Shown piece by piece: positions 1-13,005 of a DNA stretch of 64,000 nucleotides. How positions within the stretch are numbered: the first letter of the stretch is position 1; the number at the start of each line of letters is the position of its first letter. The notes below the pieces were generated by a model. That model was given only the letters and a program-made list of their open reading frames with translations, had not been told where the DNA came from and did not search any database. Origin of the DNA: Hippopus hippopus (Eukaryota; Mollusca; Bivalvia; Cardiida; Cardiidae); contig OX328102.1 in assembly GCA_946811185.2 (NCBI GenBank), positions 48,709,619 through 48,773,618 of the forward strand, written 5' to 3'. The translations under genes were made by a program, and so were the position numbers.

Positions 1-134
1 AACGCAGAGTCTGACTTTGTTAAACGTGAGGATTTGTGTTATTTAGCAGTCTAGGGATGTAACGGATTTTTGTACAGTAAACTGGATTACTTGCTTGGAA
101 ACTGCCGCATAAAGATTGACAATGATACCTCACT

Positions 135-403
135 ATATGGCCTGCAACACGCGAAAAGGGGCATTCGGACATTTGCGTGAAGTGTCGTCTCGCATCAGCC
201 TGCGCAGTCCGCGCAGGCTAATCCGAGATAGCACTTTACGACTACATTAGATTTTGTCCCACAGTAGACTTGCGGAAAACAGAAAATTACATAAAAACAG
301 AAAGTGTCGTTTCGGATTAGCCTGGATAGATAGCGCATACTGATCCGAGACAACACTTTACGCAAATGTCCGAATGCCTCTAATGGCGTGTTGCAGGCCA
401 TAT
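135..403. mobile_element. Palindromic MITE-like repeat, family C
   Basis: Ends ATATGGCCTGCAACACGC and its inverse. It contains internal TCGGATYAGCCTGCGCAG palindromes and ACTTTACGCAAATGTCCG arms. Other copies are at 13270-13545 and 18152-18466. Non-coding. Confidence 0.75.
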
Positions 404-669
404 GAACGTTGTATGTCAATGCTAAGCTGGTCAAAATTCCCCCTCTGCTCCAGTATGAGCTTATATGATAAAATGTTCCGTAAAAGCCTATTTAATTATT
501 TATCTCCAAACAAAAAAGACAAACGTCTTATTGATTTACTGGTCTTTGCGTACACTTAATAAACATTGTACCAACTGTTGGAAACTTTCTCTTTTGGCCT
601 TTGGCCTGATTTAGCTGAATTTCGTACAAAACGTCAGACCTTGTATATCAAAGACCGGGGCAGATCTTC
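404..669. other. Unassigned host sequence
   Basis: No gene or repeat recognised. Confidence 0.5.
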
Positions 670-851
670 ACCCTTTACTGCTGATCATTGTTTCGATGAT
701 GGCTATGTGGGAAAGCAGCCAGTAGCTTGGAAAGAACATTGATCGCAGTACTGATAACAGAAAAAATCCAGGAAAGCATCGATAGGTGCACTGGCCGCAG
801 TGATGTATCGAAAAAATGTTGAAAACGGCGTTTAACACAATACAATCAATC
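670..851 (+). repeat. SINE fragment (3' body)
   Basis: Contains CCAGGAAAGCATCGATAGG, GTGCACTGGCCGC and a tail AAAACGGCGTTTAACAC shared with the copies at 12795, 19678, 56580 and (inverted) 37365. The tRNA head is missing. Confidence 0.7.
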
Positions 852-1078
852 TTAACCCTTTTACCAAACAATGCCGACTTTTGACGAAGAATTTTGAAAA
901 CATTGTGGGAAAAGAAGAAAATGCTGATAACCAGCATTTTCTCCTTTTCCTACAATGTTTTCTACCCCTTCGATTACAAATTACATCTTTCGAGCCACAT
1001 ACGAGTACGTAGTTTGTGAATACTTTCAAAATAAACAAGTTTAAAAGTCTCAAATTTTGTCGTTAGGTAGAGCGTTAA
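852..1078. mobile_element. Palindromic MITE, family A
   Basis: Ends TTAACCCTTTTACCAAAC / GTTAGGTAGAGCGTTAA. The centre is a near-perfect 64-bp palindrome (CATTGTGGGAAAAG...CTTTTCCTACAATG) around ATGCTGATAACCAGCAT. Confidence 0.75.
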
Positions 1079-2620
1079 TCTACAGTCTGCAAACTCCCTG
1101 GCAATTTAATCAGTTTGCGATAAGTTTCAGATGTTTGAAGAAAAACTGGAAAATAATCTGATTATTTTGTACAAAAAAAAATGCATAACTTTACTGCAAG
1201 CTTCAAATGCAACAAAAAATGTTCCCTGCAATTTCAGCTGTCAGTTTAAGTCGGTTTTTATTGCCTTTACGGGCGTTTTCAGTTACAAATTTTGCAGATT
1301 TTTGTGTAAATTACATTTTATGGATCTTTGAGTTATCATGGGAAATTCCAACACTTGAAATTTGTCGTAAACTCTTTTCTCCGGGTTCACATTTTCTGTT
1401 AAATCAAAAGAAAAAGAAAAACACTATCGTCAACTTCGTTAGTAAATTGATCGTTGATGTCACGTGACAGTTTTGCCTAGAGACCACTTCATATTTTATG
1501 GAAGCCAATTTTCAAAAAGCAGGTAAATTGCTTTGTACTTTAAAAAAAATCGGAACACGTGTAACGACGAGATTTTGACTTGAAGGCATTTGATTTTAAA
1601 CTTCAAATTAATTGGATTGGATGAACAAGTGTACTAATAGAAGGCGATTGTAGAAATTTGCTAACAAATAGGTTCTAACCAACTTTTTATCCGATGGTTG
1701 ACAATATTTTTTTCTAAGATTGATAGTATTATTTCATGTCTTTTTTTCCATAAAATTGTGTATCTAAGCGTTTTTCATGCGGTTTTAGGCGCTAGGAAAG
1801 TTTTTTGGATGAAATGACAGTGGTTTCGGTATTTTTGGGTGGTTTGTGGGTGTTTTAGGGTGTTTCTCTTCCTTATTCTTCCGCTATGTAGATGTTATAA
1901 ACTAGGTCATGTCAAAGCTGCGAAACGAGGCTAATTTCAAATCTAGAGCTATTTTTATAACATGCAAGTCTGAAGTTCATTGTTTTTTGTAATTTGCTTG
2001 CACAGATTTTCAATCTACATCATATTTTCACATATCAAATCAGAACTGTCGCAGGCGGACGATTACCCATACCTGGTGCCTTGTCACTGAATGACTGCCC
2101 CTTTCCAAGCCCAAAATGTAAAATAACAAAGGGAAAATACTCAAAGAATGCAAAAGACAGAGTTACGGAACTTGAGCTCTGCTCCAAAAATGCTGAAGAC
2201 AGAGTAACAGATCTTTTGCACTGCACTTGTCCTCAATGAGATCTATCTGTATTTGAAGTATGAAGTCAAGTGCTTCAATGCTTTGAAAGTTATGCTCTGT
2301 ACAAAAAAATAACAATTACTCCAAAAATAATTTAGACAGAGTTATGGATCTATTTCTATAAGTATGAAGTTTGAAATTGATAGCTCTTATACCTTGGAAG
2401 TTATGCTCCAGACAAATATCCAACACCCCCATTGTTTATTTTTGGTCGCTTCTTGGACTTTAGACTCCGGCGTTCTTTTTTGTTTCTTGTATTTTCTTTC
2501 AATGTTTATAAGTACATTAATTTCATACACTGTTGAGTCTTTTCTACAGAGTATTTTCAATAAAGATGGTTGAATAATCCTAGATTAAACCCTTAACAGA
2601 ATATGGAAATAATTGCTCTT
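1079..2620. other. Host intergenic or intronic DNA
   Basis: No gene recognised. Two short direct repeats (AATGCAAAAGACAGAGTTACGGA-like, about 2145-2210) occur; otherwise featureless A/T-rich sequence. Confidence 0.5.
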
Positions 2621-2623
2621 TAA

Positions 2624-2872
2624 AATAGAGGCTTAATGCATCCGCAAAAAGTATCGATCCATGTCAGCCTGCGCAGTCCGCGCAGGCTGACATGGGTCGA
2701 AACATTTTGATAATTGTAAATTTTCTGCATTTCAAAGGAATATTTTGCCTCCAGCTCCAGTCGATTGTTAGACAAAATTAATTTTATGGATCTATAATTA
2801 TCTGGCGACTTGCTTGGTACAATGCATCACGGAGAAGCATTTAACCCCCTTTTGCCAAAGTATTAGCTCATA
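2624..2872. mobile_element. MITE, family B
   Basis: Contains GGCTTAATGCATC near one end, a central ATGTCAGCCTGCGCAG palindrome and AGCATTTAACCCCCTTTTGC at the other end. Degenerate ends. Confidence 0.7.
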
Positions 2873-2950
2873 TTTATGGAATCACGTGTCTGTACATATA
2901 AAAAGCTTCAAAACCAGACTGCATAATGAAGTAGAGTCGCCTACATTAAG

Positions 2951-3185
2951 TTAACTTTTCACCAAACGACAAAAATTTAGACTTATCAAAACTGAAAGCA
3001 ATTGCAGACGGCAACTTCAATGTGCATCAAATGATTGGATTTGCCTTTGAAAAGATAAAGAAAAAAAAAAAAACACCGTTAAAAAAGGAGAAAATGCTGG
3101 TTACCAGTATTTTCTTCTTTTTCCACAAAGTTTTCGAAAGCGTTATTCTATGGGTTCTTTAAAACAGGTGATTGTGAAGGGTTAG
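2951..3185. mobile_element. MITE, family A
   Basis: TTAACTTTTCACCAAACGAC start, palindrome around ATGCTGGTTACCAGTAT, end GTGAAGGGTTAG. Confidence 0.7.
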
Positions 3186-3949
3186 TCAAGTCTTGCCTTT
3201 CCACTGGTTATTTGAGCGGAAATTACATTCTTGCCCTCCCTGTTCGCTCTTTCTCAGAAAATATCCATTTGTTTTGTCGAATACAAGGAGATGGTGGGTT
3301 TTCCTTCTGTCAACCGTTTCGACCATTTATTGATTGACTGTATTGTGTTTAACTGCACTTTAAAAATTATTTCAGTTATACCGCGGCAGGCAGTACACAA
3401 AGCATGTACATGATTTTCCGGACTTTCTTTCACCATTCCTATGCACAATATTCTCCTCAGGCCTTTTTTTCGATCATAAAAGCAGTTATGGATTCCTTTA
3501 CAGACAGTATAGATTTATATCAGAGCTCATAGAATGTGCAAATTGATGTTGAATCTACAGTCTGGTACTATGGAACACGTTTTGACCATAGGGAAACAAA
3601 AGGCGCTTTTTAATTGGAACGTCATGGACCCTTTCGCTGTCTGAATGATCAAGTTCTCTTCTTGGGCGCTTGAAATGGATGATTCTTCATCTCTGTTTGT
3701 TTGATAGACATGTCTGACAGGCGCTTTGTTTCTAGACTACGAAATATGTATCATTATTGATATTTCGTGAGGCCACCCTGTCTTGAGAGATTTCTAACAA
3801 GAGGCCAGTAAATTCTTTCTTTCTGTAGTTCACTTATCAATTATTTCGTCATAATGTTATGTAAAGCGCTCACATTGACTTTTTAAATCCCTCTTTATAT
3901 CGTTTGCTGCCAACTGAAGAAGTCGAATCTTTTTCGCGATGTTTGGCCG
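3186..3949. other. Host DNA without recognised features
   Basis: Only short open frames without family resemblance. Confidence 0.5.
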
Positions 3950-4168
3950 TTTACCAACCAATTTCGTGTTTTGACGACCCCAAAGAAGAGAGCATTTGAA
4001 AACATTGTGGGAAAAGGAAAAATTGCTTGTAACAAGCAATTTCTCCTTTTCCCACAATGTTTTCTACTTTATCAGAGAACTTCAGCTCATTTTTGTTCAA
4101 GTTTGCCGTCTACAGATGCATTCAATTTAGACCGGTCTAAAATTGTGTCTTTTGACAAAGAGTGTAAG
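3950..4168. mobile_element. MITE, family A
   Basis: Palindrome CATTGTGGGAAAAGG...CCTTTTCCCACAATG with a variant centre GCTTGTAACAAGC. The centre changed symmetrically relative to other copies. Confidence 0.7.
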
Positions 4169-4682
4169 TAGATTGCTATTGTCGTTAAGGATGATTCTGG
4201 TCTTAAAATAGTATCAGTTAGCGGATGGTGTAGATCCTCCTGTACAGTCTGACCATGATCTACGCCGTCCTCACAAGATTTATAAATCGCCATTGGCAAT
4301 ACAATCCCAATCGCTTTACCTTGGTAAGCAGTACTTTGCCAAATCGTGACACCAGCTAGCTAATTAAAATACCATCCTTCAAAACGTTTCCGTCTAAGTT
4401 TATGATTTAAATTTCAAAAATGTTACAAAATGATTGTTTTCAAATGTACCTATATATCTTTTACCACCAGAGAATTGTCTTACCATTCATAGCTTTAAAT
4501 TATTCAGAAAACCCTTGGTGGCCCTCTATCAAATCCCTCGGCTTTATTACGTAGCGTGATATTTGCATATAAGCCTTACATTTCTTCGCCGGAAATAGAC
4601 CGCTTCAGAGCTTTTAAAACTACGTGACTACACAAACAAAAAGAACAGTCAGTTTTCAACAAAAATCCCTCTGAATACATTT
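4169..4682. other. Host DNA without recognised features
   Basis: No gene or repeat identified. Confidence 0.5.
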
Positions 4683-4943
4683 GAGCTATGCTCTGTAAAA
4701 GGGGGGCTTAATGCATTTCCGTGATGCATGATACTAAGCAATTCATCACATAGTTATTGATCCATAAAATCCATTTTATCTAACAACTGACTGAATCATC
4801 AGGTAGAATGACCCTTTGACATGCAGGAAATCTTAAGATAGCGAAAAGTTTCGGCCCATGTCAGCCTGCGCGGACTGCGCAGGCTGACATGGAACGATAC
4901 TTTTTGCAAATGCATTAAGCCCCCTCTTCACAGAGGATGGCTC
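4683..4943. mobile_element. MITE, family B (complete)
   Basis: TIRs GAGCTATGCTCTGTAAAAG / CAGAGGATGGCTC with GGGGGCTTAATGCAT beside them; internal palindrome ATGTCAGCCTGCGCGGACTG. Confidence 0.78.
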
Positions 4944-5079
4944 ATTTCTTTCCATCAACAGACAGTTTGTTATTTCATTATTTACGTGATGTTGATTCAT
5001 TGATTGAATGGTGTTCTACGCCGCTTTCAACATGATTTGAGTCATGTCACGGCGACAGCTCGCAAATCCATGTATTTCC

Positions 5080-5235
5080 TGGGTTTCAGCAGTACTAGGC
5101 TAGGAGTTGGAAGTGTCTTGTCCAAGAACACTCCTACGAAAAACCCAGTGGATCCAATGAGGCTCCAAACCGGGGCCTCCAGATCACGAGTCCCACAGTT
5201 TACCACTGAGGCACGCAGGACCCCATTTACGTGAT
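5080..5235 (-). repeat. tRNA-headed SINE, antisense
   Basis: The reverse strand reads GCCTCAGTGGTAAAC (A-box-like) and CCCCGGTTTGGAGCC (B-box-like). A related head is at 16965-17040. Confidence 0.6.
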
Positions 5236-5790
5236 GTATCATGTTTGAAGTTTTCGTTGACGGAATAATAAATCTAAATAACTTCAATATGCATGTAGTT
5301 ACATTTGTCGTTGATCAAAAGCAACGTTTAAGATCATTTAACTGAAAATATTTCCTATGGAAACTTCCGTGATAGGAAGAGGTTAATACGCAGTTACGGA
5401 ATCGGCCGAGTTTTGACGAGTGAATTTTAAATTCCACTGACGCTTGGATACTGGTAACTTTAAATAGCGATGCAGGAATTATCGCATGCAATACATGTTG
5501 ACACGAGGATTACAAGTATTAGAACAACCTTGGAATGTGGACTTTGAATGACATGTGAATTTGATATTTCCTGTCGTAGAACAAATATACCCCTTCAACT
5601 GTAAAATTGTTTCCATGGAAACAGTTAACTAGCATGTAAAAAATATTGTATTGAGTTTCTGGAATAAATGTCAAACTGAAGCCATGAAAAAAAAAGGCAG
5701 ACATATATGATATATTACGACCATTTGCCATCTATCTTGATGGATTTAAAAAAAAGAAAATGAACAATGAACAATGATGCGAAGAGATAA
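5236..5790. other. Host DNA without recognised features
   Basis: Short open frames only; nothing supported. Confidence 0.5.
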
Positions 5791-5912
5791 TTTAACCCTG
5801 CAGTCCTGAGTTCTAGAGACCCTTAGAAAAAAAGCCTTTCAAAACATTGTAGAAAAAGAAGAAAATCCTGGTAACCAGCATTTTCTCCTTTTCCAACAAT
5901 GCCGTTCTAACC
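5791..5912. mobile_element. MITE fragment, family A
   Basis: Starts TTTAACCCTGCAG and holds the AAAACATTGTAG...CAACAATG palindrome; the distal half is missing. Confidence 0.65.
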
Positions 5913-5964
5913 GTTTGGTCCTTTCAGCGCCAATAAAACTGAGGCGACTTTTATCGTACTGGCA

Positions 5965-6090
5965 TGAATAAACAAGCGGATGATAAAGATCCAAGATCAG
6001 ACTGCACATTCTGTGCACGCTGATCTTGGTCTATGCTGTCCACAAAAGCACCTGTTTTCGCCTATGGTGCTCAAATGGTAAAAATCTACG
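5965..6090. mobile_element. Palindromic repeat, family D
   Basis: AAGATCAGACTGCACATTCTG with its inverse. Other copies are near 11122, 14965, 19495, 20855, 38185, 39025 and 62657. Confidence 0.65.
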
Positions 6091-6379
6091 AAGAGCGCGG
6101 GCAGTCTCTCGAGACCGATATTCGCTTTGGAGAGAAATTAAGTAAAAACACGACAAAACGTACAACAATTGGCATATTCTCTGGACGCAATTATTCTAGA
6201 AATGGGGAAATGTAACAGCTGCCTGATAAAATGGGGAATACACTTCCTTGCAGCAATCAGTCTTCAGACAAGAAAAAATTTAGACAAGATAAATAAGATG
6301 CTTTAATAACACAGTGTCTGATAATTCAGCCCTTTGCCAAAGAATCCTGTTTTAAGATGTGAGATCCCGTGTGAGAAAC

Positions 6380-6990
6380 CAGCCTTTTAAAAACATTGTG
6401 GGAAAAGGAGAAAATGCTGGTAACCAGCATTTTCTCCTTTATCTACAATGTTTTCTACCCTTTCATAGACAAATCATTAATTGAGCAACATTAAATAGTT
6501 ATGGTGTCTGCACGGTGTTTCAATTTACAATAAAAATCAAAAATGTTTTTGTGTAGTAAAAAATGACCTTGACATCTTATCAACAAAACTTCTGTCCGCG
6601 GAGTTCTTAGGCATGTTCTTGTAAAATACCACTGAAACTGGATCTATCTGTCTGAAAATTTGTTTTTTTCCTTCAAGAAAGATATTTTGGCAAAAAAAAA
6701 AAAAGTGGTTCAATATTGCTCATCCTTTTACGTTCCTTATTCACCAAAAACTGCCTTTCAACTTCAGAATTTTAAGGTTTTACAAGTTCTATTATTGGTT
6801 TAACTATTCACCAGACGACAGGAAAAAATGGAGCTTGTCCAAACTCAAAACATTTGCAGACGATATGTTCAGTGTGACTAAAACAATTGGATTTGTCTTT
6901 CAATGGGTAGAAAATATTCTGGGAAAAGGAGAAATTGCTGGTTACGCCAAAGGCTAGCTTAAATACTTTTTTTTTTAACTCGTTTATCAA
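6380..6990. mobile_element. Two MITE family A copies
   Basis: One copy at about 6380-6530 with a perfect palindrome core, and a truncated one at about 6797-6955 whose palindrome stops half way (ATTGCTGGTTACGCC). Confidence 0.65.
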
Positions 6991-8201
6991 AATTTAATGT
7001 GAAATGCCAACTCATGTGAGATCCTATATTTCTATGTCGAAAAAAAAAAAAACTCGAAATGATTAATGACGAAAAACTCTTAGTCCTGATTTGGAAGAAA
7101 GGGTAATTCAATTAGCGAAAATAACATGTGAGAAGTAATATGTCTGATTGCATTTAGTTGTTTGGTTAACCGCTTGGTATTGTGTGTTGGCTGAACAGAG
7201 GAGTTTCCGAGCAGATTTTTCCACCTGTGCTGAGCATACACCTGGTATACTCGTATCCACCTGTCTTTTTTCGTTAAGTGATTTTCAGTATTTATAACTT
7301 TTCAATTAGTTTTCTTTTCAAGTGATTGTGCCCAGTACCTGTAGATAACCTTGAAAAGTATTACATTCTGAAAAAAAATGAAAGTGGAAACACTGCCAAA
7401 ACAGACATGGAAAAAAAAAAATCAAATGTTTCTTAAAGTCTGCCGTAGATCCTTCAAATGAAACGAGTAAACCGTTGTCACCAACAATTATAAATACTAT
7501 TGCTGAGACATTCTTACTTAGTTTCTGATTGAATGAGTCGTTCTGTTTTATGATGAACGGATGTCTAGTCTTAGATTAAGAATTACAGTTGAGTTTAAAA
7601 CGATGGTGCATATTGTCCCTTGTATCCTCGGTATATCTAAAATAGCAACAGTGAGTAATGCAATACATGAACATTCCGATGTTGCTTTTTTTTTTGCATT
7701 ATCTCCCGCTAGATGTCATTCTGCAAATACACATCTATCTAATTTGGGCATTCTGGGTACAGAACCGGACTACTTTTCAAAACAACAATCGTTACTTTGA
7801 ATTTCAAAATGAAATAAACGTTTACTCAATAAAACGCTACCTTGTGCGATTCATTCAGCTATGATCGGCTAGCATGTAACCTATGCATCGACCATTTATT
7901 AGAACAGCCCCTACATGCTTGGGTAATTAGCTAATAGCTTCGGTATTAGCCCTACTTTTCCCAGGTATACGGAGATGGGTGATGGGTCATAGCAGACAGG
8001 TCGAATCTTCGTAGAATATGACATGCGCAGACAACGCCTTTTTTGGTGTCGGTGTACAAATTGGCTATTCACCCACTTCTTGATAAGTAGTATCGAATGA
8101 ATAAATAGTGATTTGCGATTGGCGAAAATGTGAACATGTTTATTTTGCAGGCCTTCGCGGGTATACCTGCGGACCCACTTGCGACGCCAGTGGATACACG
8201 T
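6991..8201. other. Host DNA without recognised features
   Basis: No gene or repeat recognised; several poly-A/T runs. Confidence 0.5.
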
Positions 8202-10185
8202 GTGGTAAACGGAGCAACTAGCTCCAAAAGGAGTCAATAGTATTTTGTTGCCTCGTAACATACGGGTATTTGCGTGCTAGTTGCATAGATAGAAAAATTG
8301 TCAACAAAGGTAAGTGTCGATTTCTTTAAACCTTGTTCATTTCCTTACCGGAGACCTTTTGAAAAATCCGGCAATGCTATGCGATATAAAAATGACTAAA
8401 CTTTATTCACCGCTAGCATATGGCATATAAGTATGCAGCGCTTGGATAAAATCTTGGCAAAACTTTCGAACACAGTACTGCAAACCCGCCACTTTATGTA
8501 ACACGGAGATTTGGAAGCACGGATTTTCTAGATATTCGTCCAACATATGGCCATTACACTACCTGATGCATGTTTTCTGGTATTTTCAAGCCCATAAAAG
8601 ACTAAAAAACCCAAAAATTGGAAATAAAGAATTTGTATGTGGAGAATACTGGCAATATTTTTGTGCGCGCCAGTTGCCTAGCACAAGGGGTAGTTGGATA
8701 GACAAGGAGGTAGTTGCCTCCTAATATATGTACTTCAAATGATACACATGAGTCAGCTTTTATCTCAGATTGAGCTTAGTAATATTTATCGTCTGCCAGT
8801 GCTTATATTTTCGACCCTGTCTAAATTTGTCATTCGGTCATCGGGTGACTAAGTAATACTTTATATAATATTTTCAAGTGGGCGTGTCACAGACACTCGG
8901 TTTCCCGATGTTTGAACAACTCACAAATACTGAGATCAATAAAATACACAAGGTTCCGCAGCTGCCATTTTTTTCTAGCAACGGAATTTTATACTGACTC
9001 CACGTTGGTGCTGCGTTCATTTCTATAAAGGTTTCCGACATCCTTGGTACCCTTATTAGAAATTGGCACAGCCCAAACATGACGACAGTGTAAACTGAGA
9101 AAAAAGCAGCTGCAAAAACGTGTGTAGGCTACTTTATATACAGTCCTAAGAATTGGCAACTTGTTAAAAGATCGGAAAACCGAGTGCCTGTTGTTCTAAT
9201 GAAAAAATGCAATGGATGGGTGGTATCCTTATCATGCATGTAACTGATGCATCCCCTTAAAGTACTTTAATTTGTTAAATTTGACATATATCTTTATCAT
9301 CTTTTCAGAAACTAGCAAAGATGTCAAAAATTCCAAATTCTTCACGGTACACATGTTCAGAGTGTCCAAAGAGCGTGACCAGCGGCCCGGCCGGGACTCG
9401 AACCCGCGACCCTCGACACCTTTCAGGTCACGAGTCCGCCGCTATTCCTATTTCAAGTATAGCATAGTCATCCAATTACAAATGCCAAATTTTAGAAAGT
9501 GTCAAAAGCACTTGCATATTACAAATTTTACTAAGCTCAAAATTCTGAAATGAAAAGAATATATAACTCGTGTGTTCCAAAATATGTTCAGAATCCTAGC
9601 TAAGTAAAATTACTTGTTGAATTACCCTGTACGGTGCTGATTTGGGGCAAATAGGTTAACTGAATTTTAATTACTAGGCCACTACCTCCTTGTCTATTCA
9701 ACTACCCCCCGGGCTAGGCAACTATCCCGCACACAAATTCAGCTATTATTCTACATACACGACTTCTAGAATTTTCAATTTTAGTTATTTCGTAATTCCC
9801 TGGGTTTGAAATTAATAGGGAAGGTGCATCAGGTATTGTAGTGGCTATATATTGGACGTTCAATGAGGAAATCCGTAGTTTCAAATCTCCGATTTACAGT
9901 TTTACCGCTCGATGTTCGAAAGTTTGTCCAAGATTTTATCTAAGCGCTGCATACTTATATGCCATATGCTAGCGGTGAATAAAGTTTAGTCATTTTTATA
10001 TCGCATAGCATTGCCGGATTTTTCAAAAGGTCTCCGCTATGGAAATAAACAAAGATTAAAGTAATCGACACCTACCTTTGTTGACAATTTTTCTATCTAT
10101 GCAACTAGCACGCAAATACCCGTATGTTACGAGGCAACAAAATACTATTGACTCCTTTTGGAGCTAGTTGCCCCGTTTACCACCC
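8202..10185. mobile_element. Foldback-like element with about 530-bp inverted arms
   Basis: The arms at about 8202-8735 and 9660-10185 are inverse (shared blocks include TTTGCGTGCTAGTTGCATAG and CCGCTAGCATATGGCATATA), with small indels. The about 900-bp middle has no transposase and includes a SINE fragment near 9375-9450. Duplicated flanks are not clear. Confidence 0.7.
9375..9450 (-). repeat. tRNA-like SINE fragment
   Basis: The reverse strand has GGGTTCGAGTCCCGGCCGGG (B box) but no A box, so it is not a tRNA gene. Confidence 0.6.
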
Positions 10186-10797
10186 CTGGGATAGCCCTAG
10201 TTTTTTTTTCTTTAAACACGTTAACAAACGGATATATATTTGGGTCCCAGGGCAAGCTTTTCTTGTAATGATTAGTAACTGGTATTTCTAAAAGCGTTAC
10301 CCTAAAACCAAATACTGATCTAATATAATTTAATCTTGAAAAATATAATTTATTTAATTGAAGGTTACACTTTTGAATACAATGGTGAAAATTAAGTAAG
10401 TACAGGTTTGGTTACTTTTCATTATTTCTCTTCATATTGAACTGCAAAAGTGTTTCAATATTTATATTCCAGGACCTCTTGCGCCGTCATGCATTTTTAA
10501 AGGTTCTTTCTCGTTCAAACTTTCTTACCAATTGCAGATTCTTACGTCTCACACTCCAATCCACCCCACATACACTTAAACAAAATCCAAAGTTGCTGTG
10601 ACGTAGATTTGCCTTGTTTACTTGGAAACGATGACAGAAATAAACAAAAGTTAATAGGAAATGCATGCTTTAGAGTATCATATTTTCCACGAATATGAAG
10701 ATTCGAAAGGAATCGATGGGCATGCAAGAAATCTCCGGCGAAGATCATGCCAGAAATAGATCTAATTTACTCACGCTTGAGCTATGAATCGATGTTG
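10186..10797. other. Host DNA without recognised features
   Basis: Nothing supported. Confidence 0.5.
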
Positions 10798-10928
10798 CCC
10801 ATTACCCTATCATGTTCGACTTTTAACACCCGTTCCTGTGGCGAAATGTTTAAAACAATGTGGAAAATGAAGCAATTGCTTGTTACAAGCAATTGCTCTA
10901 TTTTCCACAATGTTTGCCAATGCCGTAA
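10798..10928. mobile_element. MITE fragment, family A
   Basis: Palindrome AAACAATGTGGAAAATGAAG with centre GCTTGTTACAAGC. Confidence 0.62.
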
Positions 10929-11114
10929 ATAAATCATCTACTTTTTCCTTCAGATTGTTTTCATGGCGGTCACAAGCATTTTAGTGATCAGCCTAAAATT
11001 GACCATTAAGGCAAGGAGTCGACTTTTTCAGCATCAAATATATAAACCTCAATCTCTTTCAACATCTGCGAAAACACACACACACAAAAAAAACCAATTG
11101 TACCTTATAGGCTT

Positions 11115-11210
11115 GAAAAATAAGCGGACGGTATAGATCCAAGATCAGACTGCACGTTCTGTGCAGTCTGATCTTGATCTATACCACCCGCAAAAGCCCC
11201 TGTTTTCTCA
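11115..11210. mobile_element. Palindromic repeat, family D
   Basis: GATCCAAGATCAGACTGCAC and its near-perfect inverse. Confidence 0.65.
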
Positions 11211-11521
11211 TCCACGGCGTCAAAAGTGTCAAGCACACCGTTCATGCGCTCTAAAATAGTAACAGGCATATTTATGACAGTAAATCATGGTTTTATAGCT
11301 TTATTGATGGGATGCTTTGTCTCATGCTGCGTTTTTATTCATAGGTTCTCGCTGAGAAAAGAAATAAACATGATAAGACCTTATCATGTAAATCATTGAA
11401 GTTACAATTATTTTCTGATGGTTCGGTAGATTCGAGAGCTAGTCAAAACTGGCGAGTACATGTGCTATACGTAATGGCCGATTGTGTGTAGTCCAAGGTA
11501 TTTTCAACAATTATTTATATA

Positions 11522-12286
11522 CAGGGTGACCCAAAAAGACACTTGAACTTCTGTCTGTGTATGATTATACCCAAAAGTTTCAGTAATCTAGGATGTTTTG
11601 CACAAAAGTTATGATCCTTCCAAAATACGTATGTTCCAAATGACCTCCTGGGGGTTCAAGTCCGGTGAATGAGGTGCCCATTCGACGTCACACTTCCTGC
11701 TGATCAGCCTTTCCTGAAATCGCTCTCTCAGCCAGTCAAGGGTATGATTTGATGTTTTGGGGGTGGCCCTGTCTTGCTAGAACCACTCGTCATCTCGATC
11801 AATCCCTCAGCGTTGTCCGACTGATGTCCAGACTTCCTAAGCACTACCAGATAACGTTCTGTTCTTAGAGGCTGATCAGCAGGAAGTGTGACGTCGAATG
11901 GGCACGTCATTCACCTGACTTGAACCTCCAGATTTTCATTTGTAGGGGTGTCTGAAGGGTAATGTGTATCAGAACAATCATCAAACAATTCGTGAACTCA
12001 AGGCTGCAATTGCAGGAAAAATCGGGGAAATCCCTAGAGAGGAGTGCGTGCGAGTGATTGACAATTTTGCGCGACGGTTGCAAGTCTGTCTCTAACGCCG
12101 AGATGGTCATTTGGAACATATTTTGCAGAGATCATAACTTTTGTGCAAAGCATTCTAGATTACTGAAACTTTTGTGTATAACCATACACAGACAGAAGTT
12201 TAAGTGTACAAAATTTGAATAATTTTGCTTTATTTTTGTAGGAGTAATTAAGAAGTTTATGGGTTACGTTTTTTTGGGTCACCCTG
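11522..12286. mobile_element. Decayed mariner-like element, internally rearranged
   Basis: TIRs CAGGGTGACCCAAAAA / TTTTTTGGGTCACCCTG are flanked by TA on both sides (11520-11521 and 12287-12288). Near 11925-12115 the plus strand can be read, out of frame in places, as the C-terminal part of a Tc1/mariner transposase (an F-HLWG-like start, then GIPREE-like and NFARRLQ motifs). About 62 bp (11648-11710) recur inverted at 11868-11930, so the element suffered an internal inverted duplication. No catalytic core remains. Confidence 0.75.
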
Positions 12287-12794
12287 TACAGTAAAGCTCT
12301 TAGTGGACACTTCTACTAAGCAAGGAACCCAGGTAAACCAAAACTTTCACTATAAGTTCGGCTGTTTTCGAAGAAAACGTCGAAGTATTGTCGTATCCCT
12401 GACGTCGTCGTCGTGCATTATGTAATATCTCTATTATTACTGAAGATATTTAGCTCAGACTCGAATAAGTTGTTAACTATCAAAAAGGGAACCTATACAA
12501 AAAGGGCAGGTAACTATCAAAGTGTTTTGACACAGTTATGTCCCTTTTTCAACTTAAAATTTTCACTAAAAATCAAGCACTTGTGAATATATGCCACTAC
12601 ATAACCAATCAAAAACCCTTGTATACTTTTTTGGCCTATAGTCTTAACGTGAAATGTATTTGAAACTTGTAAGCAAAATTATATCACAGCATAATCAATA
12701 GCCTTATGCATTCCAAACGAACGTTAGCCCTAGGCTTTGAACCAAGGGTTGCTGTTTCAATTTACACCTCGGCCAAACTGTTTCATAGGATTAT
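12287..12794. other. Host DNA without recognised features
   Basis: Nothing supported. Confidence 0.5.
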
Positions 12795-13005
12795 TGAGTC
12801 ATTGTTACAAGGTGAAATCTTCTCTCCCCGCTGAGCATTGATTCGACGAAGTTTATGTCCAACAGCAGCCAATCCTTTTGAAAGAATATTTTGCAAAGTG
12901 GTGCTTTCAGAAATTCCAGGAGAGCACGGATAAGTGCATTGATAGCCACAGCAATACAAACGAAAAAATGTTGAAAACAACATTAAATACCATACCAAAA
13001 ATAAA
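12795..13005 (+). repeat. SINE fragment (3' body)
   Basis: TTCCAGGAGAGCACGGATAAG and GTTGAAAACAACATTAAATAC match the tails of other copies. No tRNA head. Confidence 0.62.

Noticed and set aside
9272..9553. 93-aa frame containing RPGRDSNPRP
   Set aside because: This string is the usual artefact of translating a tRNA-like SINE B box.
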